Counted from the first letter of the stretch, positions 23,328 through 35,700 are shown. The stretch is DNA of 64,000 nt from Alcanivorax profundi (GCF_003597125.1 NZ_QYYA01000001.1:434001-498000), one strand, 5' to 3'. Notes: generated by a model from the letters alone, not told the origin. Translations and numbers: made by a program.

Positions 23328-25364
23328 TTAGCGCACCTCCATCCCGGGTTTGGCGCCGTTATCGGGGCTGAGTACGTAGATGTCTTCGCCACCAGGGCCT
23401 GCGGCCAGCACCATCCCCTCTGAGACACCGAACTTCATCTTGCGCGGCGCCAGGTTGGCGACCAGGACCACCAGTTTGCCTTCCAGCTGCTCCGGTTGAT
23501 ATTTGGCCTTGATGCCGGCAAAGACATTGCGTTCGCCCAGCTCTCCCACATCCAGGGTGAGTTGCAGCAGTTTGTCGGCGCCTTCTACGTGAGCGGCCTT
23601 GGCAACGCGCGCCACGCGCAGTTTGACCTTCAGGAAGTCATCGATGCTGATGGTGTCATCCACCGTGTCGTCCATCTTGTTGCTGGCTTTTGCCGGGGCG
23701 GTCGAAGCCTTGGCGGCGGCCGTAACCTCCTTTGAATCACTGAGCATGGCATCGATCTGGCTGCTTTCTACCCGGCCAAGCAAGGGCTTGAACTTGGCAA
23801 TGTCATGCTCCAGCAGAAGCTGCCCGGCATCGTCCCAGCGGAGCGGGTCGATCTGCAGAAACGCCTCTGCGCGCTCGGCCAGTGCCGGTAGTACTGGCTT
23901 CAGGTACAGCACCAACAGACGGAAGACATTGATGGCGGTGGTGCAGATGGCCAGCACCTCCTGTTCCTTGCCTTCTTCCTTGGCCAGTGACCAGGGAGCC
24001 TTTTCGGCGATGTAGCCGTTGGTATGGTCGGCCAGCGCCATGATTTCCCGCATGGCCTTGCCAAACTCACGCTGCTCGTAGAACTCGGCAATCCGCGGAG
24101 CGGCTTCCTGCACCTCGCGAACCAGCAGTGGGTTATCCAGCTCGGCGCTCAAGGTGCCGCCAAACTTTTTCACAAAGTTACCGGTACGGCTGGCGATGTT
24201 TACCAGTTTACCTACCAGATCTGAATTCACCCGCTGGACAAAGTCTTCCAGGTTGAGGTCAAAGTCATCCACACGGCTGGAAAGCTTGGCAGCAAAGTAA
24301 TAACGCAGGTATTCAGGGCTGAGATGATCCAGATAGGTTCGGGCCTTGATAAAGGTGCCGCGGGACTTGGACATCTTGGCGCCGTTCACGGTGACAAAGC
24401 CATGGCTGTAGATAGCCGTGGGTTTGCGCAGACCGGCACCGTCCAGCATGGCCGGCCAGAAAAGACCGTGGAAATTGATGATGTCCTTGCCAATAAAGTG
24501 ATACAGCTCGGCGTTGGAGCCTTCTGCCCAGTAGTCGTCGAAGCTGAGGCCTTCGCGGTCGCAGTAGTTCTTGAAGCTCGCCATGTACCCGATCGGGGCA
24601 TCCAGCCAGACATAAAAATACTTGCCGGGGTAACCGGGGATCTCGAAACCAAAATAGGGCGCTTCCCGGGAGATGTCCCAGGGCTGCAGGTCTTCGATCC
24701 ATTCCTGCAATTTGTTGGCGACTTGTTCTTGCAAGGCGCCGGAACGGGTCCACTCGCGCAACAGCGGCTCGAATTTGGGCAAGTCGAAGAACAGCTGGGT
24801 GGTGTCCTTCTCTACCGGGGTGGCACCACTGACGGCAGAGTAGGGCTCGATCAGCTCTGCAGGGGAGTAGGTCGCACCGCAGACTTCACAGTTGTCGCCA
24901 TACTGGTCTTCCGCCTTGCACTTCGGGCAGGTGCCCTTGACGAAACGGTCGGCCAGGAACATGCCTTTCTGCGGGTCGTAAAGCTGGGTGATGGTCTTCT
25001 CGATGATGTAGCCTGCGTCTTTGTTTCGCTGGAAGACCATCTCTGACAGCGCCTGGTTTTCCGGGCTGTGGGTGCTGTAGTAGTTGTCGAAACGAATCTG
25101 GAAGTCGGCAAAGTCCTTCTCGTGATCGGCCTTCACCTGGGCGATCTGCTGTTCCGGGGTAATACCGTTCTCTTCGGCCTTGAGCATGATGGCGGTGCCG
25201 TGGGCATCATCGGCACAGACATAGGTGCACATCTGCCCGCGGAGCTTCTGGAAACGCACCCAGATGTCGGTCTGGATGTATTCAAGCAGGTGGCCCAGAT
25301 GGATCGGGCCATTGGCGTAGGGCAGGGCGCTGGTCACCAGGATCTTGCGTGGCGTGTCACTCAT
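23328..25364 (-). CDS. metG: Methionyl-tRNA synthetase
   Basis: A 678-residue class I synthetase that charges tRNA-Met. The ATP-binding HLGH motif is in [18 protein letters not shown], the zinc knuckle has Cys pairs in [18 protein letters not shown], and KMSKS is in [13 protein letters not shown]. The C-terminal 110 residues are the Trbp/EMAP-type tRNA-binding domain ([20 protein letters not shown]). Length matches the long E. coli form (677). ATG 25364 gives the standard N-terminus [19 protein letters not shown]. It is divergent from the hybrid kinase at 25552. Confidence 0.97.
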   Translation of the reverse strand: MSDTPRKILVTSALPYANGPIHLGHLLEYIQTDIWVRFQKLRGQMCTYVCADDAHGTAIMLKAEENGITPEQQIAQVKADHEKDFADFQIRFDNYYSTHSPENQALSEMVFQRNKDAGYIIEKTITQLYDPQKGMFLADRFVKGTCPKCKAEDQYGDNCEVCGATYSPAELIEPYSAVSGATPVEKDTTQLFFDLPKFEPLLREWTRSGALQEQVANKLQEWIEDLQPWDISREAPYFGFEIPGYPGKYFYVWLDAPIGYMASFKNYCDREGLSFDDYWAEGSNAELYHFIGKDIINFHGLFWPAMLDGAGLRKPTAIYSHGFVTVNGAKMSKSRGTFIKARTYLDHLSPEYLRYYFAAKLSSRVDDFDLNLEDFVQRVNSDLVGKLVNIASRTGNFVKKFGGTLSAELDNPLLVREVQEAAPRIAEFYEQREFGKAMREIMALADHTNGYIAEKAPWSLAKEEGKEQEVLAICTTAINVFRLLVLYLKPVLPALAERAEAFLQIDPLRWDDAGQLLLEHDIAKFKPLLGRVESSQIDAMLSDSKEVTAAAKASTAPAKASNKMDDTVDDTISIDDFLKVKLRVARVAKAAHVEGADKLLQLTLDVGELGERNVFAGIKAKYQPEQLEGKLVVLVANLAPRKMKFGVSEGMVLAAGPGGEDIYVLSPDNGAKPGMEVR

Positions 25365-25551
25365 GAGAACGGTGTCATTTATCCGGGAAATGGGGCGCCT
25401 ATGATACGGCGAGACTGCACTATTTTCATCCCGTGCCTTCCGTTAGTGATGAGCGTGAGTCCACTGAGCAGGGACGGGGCTACCGTTTTTGTGTACCTGT
25501 GTGGCATGGTTGGGGTTTGTGTTCTTGGTGATTCAGAGGGGAAAACCGGCA

Positions 25552-27627
25552 ATGACGCTTCGTGCCCGTATTCGGTGGTTGTTGATACTGTCCACCGCGG
25601 CCTGTGTGTGCGTTGCGCTGCTGGCTCTGGCCAGGGTCAATCACAGCCTGCTGGAATCCATGCTGGAGTCGTCTGCTGAGCGGGAATTGAGTGTGGTTGA
25701 GAGTGCATTTCTTGATCAGCTTTCAGTATTGCGCATCCGGGCTGAAGATTGGAGCCGTCAGCCGGACTCCCCTCCAGGGAATCTGGGCGGGGTAGGTCAG
25801 CTTGATCTCATGCTGTCTCTGGATGGGGGGCGTCTCGGTAGTGCCCTTGGGGTTGAGGAGCCCGCACTGCCGGTATTCGAGCGTCTGGCAGACCGTTTTG
25901 AGGCGGAGGGCTGTGCCCCCATCTGGGGGGTGGTACGGGTAAACGGACGCCCGCTGCTTTTTAGTACTGCGGTGGAGCAGAATTGTCAGGCCTACCTGTT
26001 GGGTATCTGGATTGACGGTTACTGGCTTGAGTATCTCTCTGACAGGGTTGGGCATGCACTTTATGTGAGAGAGTTATCGCAGGAGGGGGGCGTGGAAAGG
26101 GGGCTATTCTCAGATGCTGAGGGGCTACTCAGGGGGCGCTTTCCGATTCCTGACTTCTTTGACGGCCAACCCCTTGAAATCGTTGTGGAATTACCAAGTG
26201 ATGTGCAGGGGTTGAAGAGTACCGTCATCCTTCTCATGGCCTTGATTCTCAGCATTCTTGCGGCAATGACTGTGGCGGGAGTCTATTGGCGAATCCAGGG
26301 GCTGTTATTCGGCCGCCTGGGCTCGGTACACAATGCGGTTCGATCGATTGCCCGCGGCGGAACGCTTGACCAACGGGTCCCGGTGCTGGGCAACGATGAA
26401 ATTGGAGAGCTTGCCGAGGACTTCAATGCCATGGTCGACAGCATTGATCATGCCCAAAACCAGTTGGCATCTGCCCGTCGCCAGGCGGAAGCTGCAAGCA
26501 AGACAAAAAGCCAGTTCCTCGCCAACATGAGCCATGAAATTCGCACGCCTATGACCGCTATTCTGGGGTATGCCGAGCTATTACGAGAAGGGCGCGGTAG
26601 TGATGCCGATCGCCAGCATTATTTGAATATTATCCAGCACAATGGGGATGCCTTGTTGGCGCTGATTAATAACGTGCTGGATTTGTCGCGAATTGAAGCA
26701 GGGCAATTGGATCGCGAGGAATCGGTATTCTCGGTAATAGAACTGTTGCAGGAGGTTGTTGAAAGCTTTCGCCTGCGTGCCGTTGAAAAGGGAATTGAAC
26801 TTGCCCTGGAAATGGATGGGACCATGCCGGCTGCATTGAACGGAGACGTTTTCCGTCTACGCCAGATCGTGGTCAACCTGGTGGGGAATGCGGTCAAGTT
26901 CACTGAGCAGGGGACGATCCGAATACGCGTAGTGTGGCAGCGTCCGGATCAGCGGCTCAGCATCCGCGTTGAGGACACGGGTATTGGCATTACAGAGTCC
27001 CAGTTGCAGAGCATATTTCAGCCCTTTACGCAGGCCGATGTATCTCACACTCGCCGTTACACCGGCTCCGGGCTGGGGTTGAGTATTGCCCGTGAACTCG
27101 CCCGAGCCCAGGGCGGGGATATCAGCGTCACCAGCGATAGCACAGGGAGCTGTTTTACGTTGGAGATGCCTTTCGAGCTCGCCCTGGATGCGACAGTAGC
27201 GCCTTCGGTTTTGCCTGCGGGGGAACAGGCTCAGCCGTTGCCTCAGCTTAATGGCCGTGTCTTGCTGGTGGAAGACAATCAGGTTAATCGCTTGCTGGTG
27301 AAGACCTTGCTTGAACGTGCCGGCATGACGGTCGTCGAAGCGGAAAATGGGCGAGAGGCCTGCGAGGCATATCAGAATGACAGCCATTATTCTCTGGTGG
27401 TACTGGATATGCAGATGCCGGTGATGGATGGCTATGAGACAGCCAGGGCATTGCGTGATAAAGGATTTGAGGGCCCGGTACTGGCATTAACTGCAAACGT
27501 GCTGGCTGTGGACCGCCAGCGCTGTCTTGATGCCGGCTGCGACGCGTTTATGGGTAAGCCGGTTCGTAGCCGCGACTTGCTGGTGGCCTGTGCTGATTTG
27601 CTTGAGCCGTCGCTGATCGAGTCATAG
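25552..27627 (+). CDS. Hybrid sensor histidine kinase/response regulator (HAMP-type)
   Basis: A 691-residue inner-membrane kinase. Order of domains: transmembrane helix (about 8-30), periplasmic sensor of about 190 residues with no family I recognise, second helix (VILLMALILSILAAMTVAGV), HAMP linker (RIQGLLFGRLGSVHNAVRSI onward), HisKA with phospho-acceptor His328 ([20 protein letters not shown]), HATPase_c with NAVKFTEQG and GSGLGLSIARELARAQGG, and a C-terminal receiver with Asp619 in LVVLDMQMPVMDGY. No Hpt domain is fused, so a separate phosphotransfer protein is expected. ATG 25552 follows GAGGGG; an earlier in-frame GTG would add an unlikely leader. It is convergent with another hybrid kinase. 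Confidence 0.87.
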   Translation: MTLRARIRWLLILSTAACVCVALLALARVNHSLLESMLESSAERELSVVESAFLDQLSVLRIRAEDWSRQPDSPPGNLGGVGQLDLMLSLDGGRLGSALGVEEPALPVFERLADRFEAEGCAPIWGVVRVNGRPLLFSTAVEQNCQAYLLGIWIDGYWLEYLSDRVGHALYVRELSQEGGVERGLFSDAEGLLRGRFPIPDFFDGQPLEIVVELPSDVQGLKSTVILLMALILSILAAMTVAGVYWRIQGLLFGRLGSVHNAVRSIARGGTLDQRVPVLGNDEIGELAEDFNAMVDSIDHAQNQLASARRQAEAASKTKSQFLANMSHEIRTPMTAILGYAELLREGRGSDADRQHYLNIIQHNGDALLALINNVLDLSRIEAGQLDREESVFSVIELLQEVVESFRLRAVEKGIELALEMDGTMPAALNGDVFRLRQIVVNLVGNAVKFTEQGTIRIRVVWQRPDQRLSIRVEDTGIGITESQLQSIFQPFTQADVSHTRRYTGSGLGLSIARELARAQGGDISVTSDSTGSCFTLEMPFELALDATVAPSVLPAGEQAQPLPQLNGRVLLVEDNQVNRLLVKTLLERAGMTVVEAENGREACEAYQNDSHYSLVVLDMQMPVMDGYETARALRDKGFEGPVLALTANVLAVDRQRCLDAGCDAFMGKPVRSRDLLVACADLLEPSLIES

Positions 27628-27652
27628 TCCCTGAGGTTGGGCCGTCAGGGAC
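27627..27652. terminator. Weak hairpin between convergent kinase genes
   Basis: GTCCCTGA and TCAGGGAC pair around a 10-base loop, starting at the last base of the stop codon. No T tract follows. Confidence 0.35.
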
Positions 27653-27739
27653 ATCACGGACTGGCAGTCGCCTTGCTCTGGTGATCCGAATAAAACGGCT
27701 CTGCGTGCGTCAGTTACGTTATGCCATTGTGTGGCGAGA

Positions 27740-30538
27740 CTAGTCGCTACCTTTAGACATGGATAGCTGCGCTCGTTTCAGGGCTTCGCTGACCTGTTGC
27801 TGGGACACCGGCTTGCTCAGGTAATCATCCATCCCGGCATCTCGGGCTTTCTGAACATACTCATTGGTGGCGTGGGCGGACAGTCCGATGATCCAGCAAT
27901 GAGGGTGGCTGCCTAGTTGCGCTTCCATTTCCCGGATTTCGCCAGTCGCCTGATAGCCGTCCAGCACCGGCATTTCACAGTCCATAAAGATGATATCCCA
28001 GTAATCCGGTTGCTCGCGAAGCAATGACAGTGCCTGCCCTCCATCGCTTGCTAACGTAGCCTGAATCCCGAGGGATTTGAGAATACTGTCAATCACAAGC
28101 TGATTCACAGGATTATCTTCTGCAACGATTACATTCAGGTGATTCGCTTTATCGAGGATTATCGCCCTGGCTTCGTATGGCGAAGAGTCGCTTCCTGTCT
28201 CGTCTTTCCCTGTTAGCAAACTGCGCTTGAGAGCCTGACAGGAAAACGGTGTTTCGATCATCAAAAGGTCTTCTGGCAGCGTTTCGCTGAGAGGTTCTCC
28301 GGTAGGGTGTAACAACAGCAGCGTGGGAGACTGGTAATGAGTCCTTAAACGTTCCACATAATGCGGATTTTCCATCACCGCCAGATCAGCGATTACGAAA
28401 TCCACCGAGCGGGAGGGATTGATTGGATCCAGTGCCGTTTCCACATCCCGAAACTCATGGGTAGAGGCGCCCCAGCGGCTGAGAATTTGCGAGAGACTGA
28501 GAAGCTGGGCGGGGATGCTGGAAATAACCACCGCAGAGCGGTTTCGCAGTGCGGGTTGTTGCCGTGACTTGATCGCCTCCACAGGGAGGGATAACCAGAA
28601 CGTTGCACCGCGTCCTAACGAGCTGGACACGCCTATATCGCCACCTAGCAGGTCGGTCAGTCGTTTACAGATGACCAGTCCGAGGCCTGCGCCGCCATGC
28701 TTGCTACGATTGGGGCGCTCGTTGATAGTTTGGAACAGCGTGCTTTGCTGGCCCTCATCCAGGCCAATACCTGTATCGACAACTTCGATCATCAACACGC
28801 ATTGGTTCTGGCTATTTACAGGTTGTTTCAGCGTCAGGTGTAAAGCGATATTGCCGCGCTCGGTGAATTTGAAAGCATTACTGAGCAGGTTGGTAATGAT
28901 TTGCTTGAGGCGGATGGGGTCAGTGCGGATTTGCTCGGGAACCCGGCTGTCTATGTGCATATACAGCGGGATTCTTTTTTCGCTGGAACGCAGCGCAAAA
29001 AGCCTGACACAATCATCGACCACGCTTTCCACGGCAACAGTCTGATAATCCAGTTCCAGTTTGCCCGATTCAATCCGCGAGTAGTCCAGGATGTCGTTGA
29101 TGACGGTGAGCAGTGATTGGGTCGACTGATAGATCGTGCTGACGTATTGAGCCTGCTGTTGGCTTAATGGAGTTCGACGAAGCAAGTCCGTCATTCCCAT
29201 GATTCCGTTCATCGGTGTTCGTATTTCATGGCTCATGGTAGCCAGGAACTCGCTTTTCGCATGGTTACGAGCTCCTGCCTTGAATGCTTCCATCTCGGCA
29301 ATGGCTCTTTCACGAATAGAATCTGAGTGAGCTTCTTTTAACCGGTTAATTCGTCGTGCTAGAGCCAGAGAGAGTAATACGACCTCCAGGAAGACGCCGA
29401 TCTGTACCAGGTTTTCTGTAACGCTGTTGCGAGAGATGATCCCATACTTGTTGAGCACCATGGTTGCTGCACCGACCATGAAACAGCCCCAGGCAACGGT
29501 GAAAATGCGGGCGTCAGGATCCCCTGCCCGCAAGCGAATCAAGCCGATGGTGAGGATGCTGAAATCCATGGCCAGGATGGCGAAAACAGAGACCGGGATC
29601 AGTGCCTCGCGACTACTGAAGGGAGCCGCGAGAAAGAGAAGGGTGCCAACCAGGACAAGTCCACGTAGCCATACTGCCATTCTGGGAGCCTTGTCCTTCA
29701 GTGACAGAAAATGGAGTGTGAAAAGCGACGGGAGAATGACAAGCAGGGGCAACAGAAAATGAATGATATAACTGCTTACCAGCGGTGAGTCTGGCCACAG
29801 ATATCGCTGTGCGTAACCATGCAGGATGGCAAGAAAAAGCGTTATGGCGGCTGACCAGAACACATACAGTAAATACACTTTTTCCCGTACCGAGAAGAAC
29901 AGGGTCAGGTTATACAGAATCATCACCAGCATTCCACCGAAGAAGATGCCCTGGACCATGGTCATATTCTGCGAGTACTTGGCGAATTGCTCCTCGGATT
30001 GCAAGGTCAGGGGTAATTGAATGCTGTGGGCGGAGGCGACAAGCAGATAGATGTCGCTGTTCTGACCTGTGGGTAGAGTCAGAGGAAATACGGGTGAGGG
30101 TTGCAGATTCGGACGCAGGGAAAATTCACGGTCCATTCCGGCTTGATAATGGGAAACCAGGTTTCCTCCGGCATCAAGCTGATAAACATCAATCTCCCCC
30201 AGCATGGCGTAGTCAACACGAAGCTGCCATTGGGTATGGAGATGATTCAGGTTACGAACCGAAAAATGGAACCAACAATGTTGAGAAGTAAAGCCCAGGT
30301 TGGGAGCGGCAGCGCCTGTCGAAAGCCAGTGAAGATCACTACGCATCCTGATGCCGGTGATGTCGGGCACATCCTCTTCTGAAGCACAAAAATATTGCAC
30401 CCCAGGGTAGGGCTGTAGATTCTGTTGCTGTTCAGCAATAATCTGCGTACCTGTGCTGCTGGCCAAGCTGCCAGAGGTCAGGCACATCAGCATGATGCCA
30501 ACAACGAAGTAGAGGGCGTATCCAGCGTCCTTGCACAC
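27740..30538 (-). CDS. Hybrid sensor histidine kinase with 7TMR-DISM sensor and two receiver-like domains
   Basis: A 932-residue protein. Order: signal peptide (to about residue 26), extracytoplasmic 7TMR-DISMED2-type domain (about 30-185), seven transmembrane helices (about 190-395, from [20 protein letters not shown]), coiled linker, HisKA with His437 ([17 protein letters not shown]), HATPase_c ([30 protein letters not shown]), a degenerate receiver-like domain (about 675-790) and a final receiver with Asp853 ([14 protein letters not shown]). DISM sensors often bind carbohydrates or other small ligands. The start is GTG 30538; no ATG gives a full signal peptide, and an in-frame stop lies about 30 codons upstream. 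Divergent from the PhoD-like gene. Confidence 0.87.
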   Translation of the reverse strand: MCKDAGYALYFVVGIMLMCLTSGSLASSTGTQIIAEQQQNLQPYPGVQYFCASEEDVPDITGIRMRSDLHWLSTGAAAPNLGFTSQHCWFHFSVRNLNHLHTQWQLRVDYAMLGEIDVYQLDAGGNLVSHYQAGMDREFSLRPNLQPSPVFPLTLPTGQNSDIYLLVASAHSIQLPLTLQSEEQFAKYSQNMTMVQGIFFGGMLVMILYNLTLFFSVREKVYLLYVFWSAAITLFLAILHGYAQRYLWPDSPLVSSYIIHFLLPLLVILPSLFTLHFLSLKDKAPRMAVWLRGLVLVGTLLFLAAPFSSREALIPVSVFAILAMDFSILTIGLIRLRAGDPDARIFTVAWGCFMVGAATMVLNKYGIISRNSVTENLVQIGVFLEVVLLSLALARRINRLKEAHSDSIRERAIAEMEAFKAGARNHAKSEFLATMSHEIRTPMNGIMGMTDLLRRTPLSQQQAQYVSTIYQSTQSLLTVINDILDYSRIESGKLELDYQTVAVESVVDDCVRLFALRSSEKRIPLYMHIDSRVPEQIRTDPIRLKQIITNLLSNAFKFTERGNIALHLTLKQPVNSQNQCVLMIEVVDTGIGLDEGQQSTLFQTINERPNRSKHGGAGLGLVICKRLTDLLGGDIGVSSSLGRGATFWLSLPVEAIKSRQQPALRNRSAVVISSIPAQLLSLSQILSRWGASTHEFRDVETALDPINPSRSVDFVIADLAVMENPHYVERLRTHYQSPTLLLLHPTGEPLSETLPEDLLMIETPFSCQALKRSLLTGKDETGSDSSPYEARAIILDKANHLNVIVAEDNPVNQLVIDSILKSLGIQATLASDGGQALSLLREQPDYWDIIFMDCEMPVLDGYQATGEIREMEAQLGSHPHCWIIGLSAHATNEYVQKARDAGMDDYLSKPVSQQQVSEALKRAQLSMSKGSD

Positions 30539-30620
30539 TATGAATTGATCCTGGCAAAAGGTGGGTAAACTACTGGAATGCTAGCAGTGTGGGCCGGGGG
30601 GCTCAATCGAGAGGAAAAGA

Positions 30621-32033
30621 ATGACAAGGATAGTTGAGCGCTTTGCGGTAGGGCCCATTGTCGGGGAGTCTGGTGATACCCATGTACGTGTGTTTGGGGC
30701 ATTGCCCCAGGGAAGGCTGACGGCGGGACAAAAATTCCTCTGGGGCCGGATTCGTTGGCGTGAGGAAGGTCAGTCGCAATGGTCTGATGTTCGACGCTTT
30801 CGCTTGAACGGTAATTTTGATGGGTCGGGCGTGGTCATTCTCAACGGCCTCCGGCCTGGTGGCCGGTATGAATATCAGGCGGGTTGGGTGTCGGATGAGG
30901 AGCCCGCAGAACTGGATTGGTCTGCTGCCAGTGAGGGCAGTTTTGTGACCAACCAGCCGGATGCAGATCAGACCCGCTTTCTGTTTGGCTCCTGTTGCTA
31001 CCGGTTTGTGGGTTTTGACGGCAAGATCCAGGACGACAGAGCCGACAAGATCTTTGCCGAAATGTCTGACCTGTCCACCCGCGAAAAGCCCGATTTTGTG
31101 TTGTTTGGGGGCGATCAGGTTTACGCCGACTCCCTTTACAACATTGGTGCGGCGGATAATCGCGGAGAGTTTTCTTCCCTGTACCGGGAAAGTTTTGCCC
31201 AGCCCAAGCTGGCCAGGCTGTTACGGGAAACCAACAGCTACATGATCCTGGATGATCATGAGATCGAGAATAACTGGCCGGAACGAGCCAATGCCGACCG
31301 CTGGACCAGCAAGTACCCGGCGGCCATCAAGGCGTACCAGATTTATCAGGCCTCCCATTCCCCGGCGGCCCCGCTCAATGAGGCTGGCACCTACCTGGAT
31401 CGTGATCCGGATCGCTTCTGGTACACCTTTTCCCGTGGGCCTGCTGATTTCTTTGTGATGGATGTTCGTACTGAGCGGGTATTGAGCCGCTGGTCCTGGC
31501 AGCGGCGCATGATCAGCGAAGAGCAGGAGCAGGCCTTTGTGCGCTGGCTGGACACGGATCCCGACAGGATCAAGGTGCTGGTGACCTCTGTGGTGCTGTT
31601 TCCGGAGCAGCGCCGCCCGTTCCGTGGCAAAGATGCCTGGGAAGGCTTCCGTTATCAGCGGCAGCGTTTGCTGACGGCCATGGCGCAAAGTCGCAGTCGC
31701 AAACTGGTCGTCCTCAGTGGTGATGTCCATGCGTCACTCTATGCAAATCTCACCCTCAATGGGGGCAAGCAGGTGCACAGTTGGACCTGTTCCGGCCTGT
31801 TCTGGCCCACCGCACTGATGGCTTTCCGTTGGTATCGTCCGATGATCCGTGTGCCTGGCCTGCTCTATGGCGGCTGGGGGCGTCCACTGGGGCAAGTGAA
31901 TGTGCCAGGACAGGTGTTCAGTGACAATGCGTTTTCCATGGTGGCCTTCACTGAAGAAGGAGCCCGCTTTGATCTTTATGACCGCAGACGCCGGCATGTG
32001 GCGGAGGCGAGCCAGGAGATTCGTTGGTCGTAA
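30621..32033 (+). CDS. PhoD-like metallophosphatase
   Basis: A 470-residue alkaline phosphatase D family protein. The metallophosphatase core shows FLFGSCCYRF, FVLFGGDQVYAD, MILDDHEIENNWPE and LVVLSGDVHASLYA, which supply the Asp, Asn and His metal ligands and the Cys typical of PhoD. An N-terminal fibronectin-like domain (about 1-110) precedes it. Unlike secreted PhoD, no twin-arginine signal is seen (MTRIVERFAVGPIVG), so it is probably cytoplasmic. Such proteins hydrolyse phosphodiesters or monoesters; the substrate is unknown. ATG 30621 follows GAGAGGAAAAG. Confidence 0.8.
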   Translation: MTRIVERFAVGPIVGESGDTHVRVFGALPQGRLTAGQKFLWGRIRWREEGQSQWSDVRRFRLNGNFDGSGVVILNGLRPGGRYEYQAGWVSDEEPAELDWSAASEGSFVTNQPDADQTRFLFGSCCYRFVGFDGKIQDDRADKIFAEMSDLSTREKPDFVLFGGDQVYADSLYNIGAADNRGEFSSLYRESFAQPKLARLLRETNSYMILDDHEIENNWPERANADRWTSKYPAAIKAYQIYQASHSPAAPLNEAGTYLDRDPDRFWYTFSRGPADFFVMDVRTERVLSRWSWQRRMISEEQEQAFVRWLDTDPDRIKVLVTSVVLFPEQRRPFRGKDAWEGFRYQRQRLLTAMAQSRSRKLVVLSGDVHASLYANLTLNGGKQVHSWTCSGLFWPTALMAFRWYRPMIRVPGLLYGGWGRPLGQVNVPGQVFSDNAFSMVAFTEEGARFDLYDRRRRHVAEASQEIRWS

Positions 32034-32175
32034 GCTTATGTCTGTGGCGCTTATGGCAAAAGGCTTACAGGAAGTCGGGCGATTTGCGACTTAAGGCGTC
32101 GTGGCGACAACGCTACAGTGGATCTCGCAAGGACGCGATAGAACACGGATGTTCAATTTCGGCCCGGTACAGCCC

Positions 32176-32213
32176 GCCCGCCATACCCCCAAAGATGGCG
32201 GGCGTTTCTTTTT
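32176..32213 (+). terminator. Intrinsic terminator upstream of the DUF2288 gene
   Basis: GCCCGCCAT and ATGGCGGGC pair around a 10-base loop and are followed by GTTTCTTTTTA, the clearest intrinsic terminator in the window. It lies 143 bases after the PhoD-like gene stop; the bases between hold no gene I can support. Confidence 0.85.
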
Positions 32214-32279
32214 ACCCCCCCGTTTTGCCACTTCACATTCCATCAAGGATAATGCCCGCCCCAGAATACGGAGGCGACC

Positions 32280-32594
32280 ATGTCTGCTAACGGTGAAGAC
32301 CGCGATATCCTGAAAGCCAAACTCAACCAGGAAACCGCCAAGGCCAGCTGGGCCGAATTGCAGCCTTTTTTCGCCCGTGGTCAAACCATCTATGTGGCGC
32401 CTGGGCTGGATCTGGTCGATGTGGCCGTGGCGTTTTCGGAAGATAACGCCGCCGAGATCAGTCTGTGGCGTGAAAAGGGTCTGGTCGACAAGGTGTCGGA
32501 CACGCAGGCGACACAGTGGTATGGCGCCGACCAGACTCTCTGGAGTGTGGTGGTCATGCCCTGGGTGCTGGTACAGCCAGAACAGCTACAGTAG
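32280..32594 (+). CDS. DUF2288 family protein
   Basis: A 104-residue cytoplasmic protein. KAKLNQETAKASWAELQPFF, TIYVAPGLDLVDVAVAFSED and TLWSVVVMPWVLVQPEQL match the DUF2288 family found in Pseudomonas and relatives, whose function is unknown. It has no catalytic signature, signal peptide or membrane helix. ATG 32280 follows CGGAGG. It stands 116 bases before the glutamate dehydrogenase gene in the same direction, but there is no strong evidence they share a transcript. Confidence 0.82.
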   Translation: MSANGEDRDILKAKLNQETAKASWAELQPFFARGQTIYVAPGLDLVDVAVAFSEDNAAEISLWREKGLVDKVSDTQATQWYGADQTLWSVVVMPWVLVQPEQLQ

Positions 32595-32710
32595 TCCGCA
32601 AGCACGGTCTTCCCCGTCGCTTTCGCAAGGGTGGCAATCGTCATCAACCCCGGTATAGAGTGAACAAAAGGGCTGTGATGCCCTCACTCTGACGGATGCC
32701 GGAGGACTCG

Positions 32711-35700
32711 ATGCAGGATGACATCGCCCAGCGTCAGGCCCTGTTGCAGGCGCAGCTGGAAAGCCTCGTTGCTGCCCAGGTCAACCCCGAGGAACAAAGC
32801 CTGTTCCGCCGCTTTCTCGCCGCCTATTTCGAAATGGCCAGTCTTGCCGCGCTGACTGCACGGCCCCCCGAACAGCTTTTCCAGATGGCCTGGCAGCATT
32901 GGCTGCTGGCCCGACACCGGGACCGCGAATTACTGATTCAGATTGAACCCCCGTCCCGTTCCGGGGCCATGGCTTGCCTGCGGACCGTGGCTGACGACAT
33001 GCCATTTCTGGTGGACTCGGTGGCGATGGCGGTGAGGGATGCGGGTACCGCCATCGACTGGACCATTCATCCAGTATTGCAGCTACGGCGCGATGACAAA
33101 GGCCAGATCATCCAGGTGCAAGGGGTGAGCGACGGTGAACACCCGGCGGAATCGCTGATCCATGTCGAATTCGAGCCGCTGGGCAGCCTTGAGGCCTATG
33201 CACGCTTGCAGGAGCAGTTGGAGCTGGTGCTGGGGGAGTTGCGGGTGGTCGTCGCGGATTATCCGGCAATGCTCGCCAACCTGCAGGCAACCCGTGAGAA
33301 TCTTTCTGGTCATTTTCCACAACGGGACCAGCAAGAACTGGAAGAAGCGGGGGCGTTTATCGAGTGGTTAAGCCTGGACCACTTTACCTTTCTCGGCTAT
33401 GCCCGCTCCCATGCAGAGGTCGTGGATGATGGCATGCGACTGCATCTGGAAAATGAGGCCGGGCTGGGCATTGCCAGGCATGGCAGCCGTTATGCCGATG
33501 CGGATGAGTTTATCGCCCCCCATGATGAAATGGCCAAGTACATCAGCCATGGCCGGCTGGTGGTCGTAACCAAGGCCAACGCCCGTTCTTCGATCCATCA
33601 TCCCCATTATATGGATGTGATTTCCATCAAGCGGTTGGCGCAGGACGGAAGTGTAGAGGGCACGGACCGCTATATCGGCCTGTTTTCCCTGGATGCCTAT
33701 ATCAATCGTCCCCGGGATATTCCGCTGATTCGCCGCAAGGTGAACTACGTGCTGGAGCGGTCACGGTTGCCCGAGCGCTCCCATTCCGGCAAGCACTTGC
33801 GAGACATCATTTACCAGTTGCCCCGTGATGAATTGTTTCAGTGCAGTGAAGAAGAGCTCTATCACATTTGCATGGGCATCCGGGCCCTGCGTGACCGTCA
33901 TCATTTGCGCCTGTTCATGCGCCGTGATCGTTACGGTCGCTTTTACTCCTGCATGGTCTACCTCAGTCGTGAGCGCTACTCCCGTGAATTACGTGACCAC
34001 GTTACCAATGAGCTGAAGAGCTTGTGTAATGGCTTGTCGGTGGAGCGCACGGTGGACTTCCTCCGTGAAGGGCTGGCGCGCATCCATTGCATTATTCGTA
34101 TTCCCCAGGGAACGCATCTGGCCATGAGCGAAAGCCAGGTGGAGGAGCGACTGGTATCCGTGACGCGGTCCTGGTCGGATCAATTACGGGAGGTGCTGCA
34201 CGAAGATGGCGATGAGGGAGTGAGCCTGGCGCGACGTTATGCCAGCGCCTTTCCGGTGGGGTATCAGGAAACCACCCGTGCCATGGAGGCTGCCGCTGAC
34301 ATTCACTACCTGTCGCAGTTGTCTGCTGACCAGCCGGTGTTGCCGTCTTTGGCGGTGTCCAGTGAGGAAGGGCCTGCCTGTCCCACCTGCTTGCGACTCT
34401 ATTCCCGGGAAAAACCGATTGGTCTGTCGGATGTGCTGCCCATGCTGGAGCACTTTGGCTTGCGAGTGGTCAGTCAGGATCCGACCCGGGTGAGCGTGCG
34501 TGAAGAAGCCGATCAGTGGATCCAGGTGTTTGATGTCCGCGTCGCCGGCGATTGCGCGCTGGGTCCGGTCCAGCAGAAGCGCTATTTCGAGGAAGCCTTT
34601 CTTGCCTGTTGGCAGGGACGCATCGAAAACGATGGGCTCAACCGACTGGTGTTGCTGGCGGGGCTGGATGCCCGGCAGGTGGTTTGCCTGCGCACCCTGA
34701 CAAAGTATCTGGTGCAAACCGGGCTGCCGTATTCGCAAAGCTATATGGAGCAGTTGCTGGCGGACCATGCCGTGATTGCGCGGTTGTTGGTGCAATTGTT
34801 CGAGAACCGTTTTGATCCTTCCTGTAGCGACAGCCAGCGCAGGGATGACGGCGTGAAACTGGCCCAGGCGCTGGACCATCACCTCGATCAGGTGGCCTCT
34901 CTGGATGCGGACCGGGTATTGCGGGCGTTCCTGAGCGTTGTGCGGGCAGGCTTGCGGACCAATTTCTATCAACCGGATGAGCACGGGGATAACAAGTCCT
35001 GGGTCAGCCTGAAGCTGGACCCGACGGTGGTATCCGAATTACCCAAACCGCTGCCCATGTTTGAAACCTTTGTGTATTCCCCGCAAATGGAGGGTATCCA
35101 TCTGCGTGGCGGACCGGTGGCCCGTGGCGGGTTGCGTTGGTCAGATCGTCGCGAGGATTTTCGCACTGAAGTGCTGGGCCTGGTCAAAGCCCAGATGGTC
35201 AAGAATGCCATCATTGTGCCGGTGGGTGCCAAGGGCGGTTTCGTGGTCAAGCAGGGGAACCCGGCGGACCGTGATGCCTGGCAGAAACAAGGGATCGCCT
35301 GCTACAAGCAGTTCATCCGTGGCCTGCTGGATATCACCGATAACCGGGAAGGGGAGACGGTCGTGCCGCCCCCTGGGGTGGTGCGCCACGACAAGGACGA
35401 CCCCTATCTGGTCGTGGCTGCCGACAAGGGGACCGCGACTTTCTCGGATATCGCTAACGGTCTGGCGGACGAATACGGTTTTTGGTTGGGTGATGCCTTT
35501 GCCTCTGGCGGCTCGGCAGGCTACGACCACAAGAAGATGGGCATCACCGCCCGCGGCGCCTGGGAAAGTGTGAAGCGGCACTTCCGTGAAAAGGGCAAGG
35601 ACATCCAGAGGCAGCCCTTTACAGTGGCCGGTATTGGCGACATGGGAGGCGATGTCTTCGGCAATGGCATGTTGTTGTCGGAACAGATTCGGCTGGTGGC

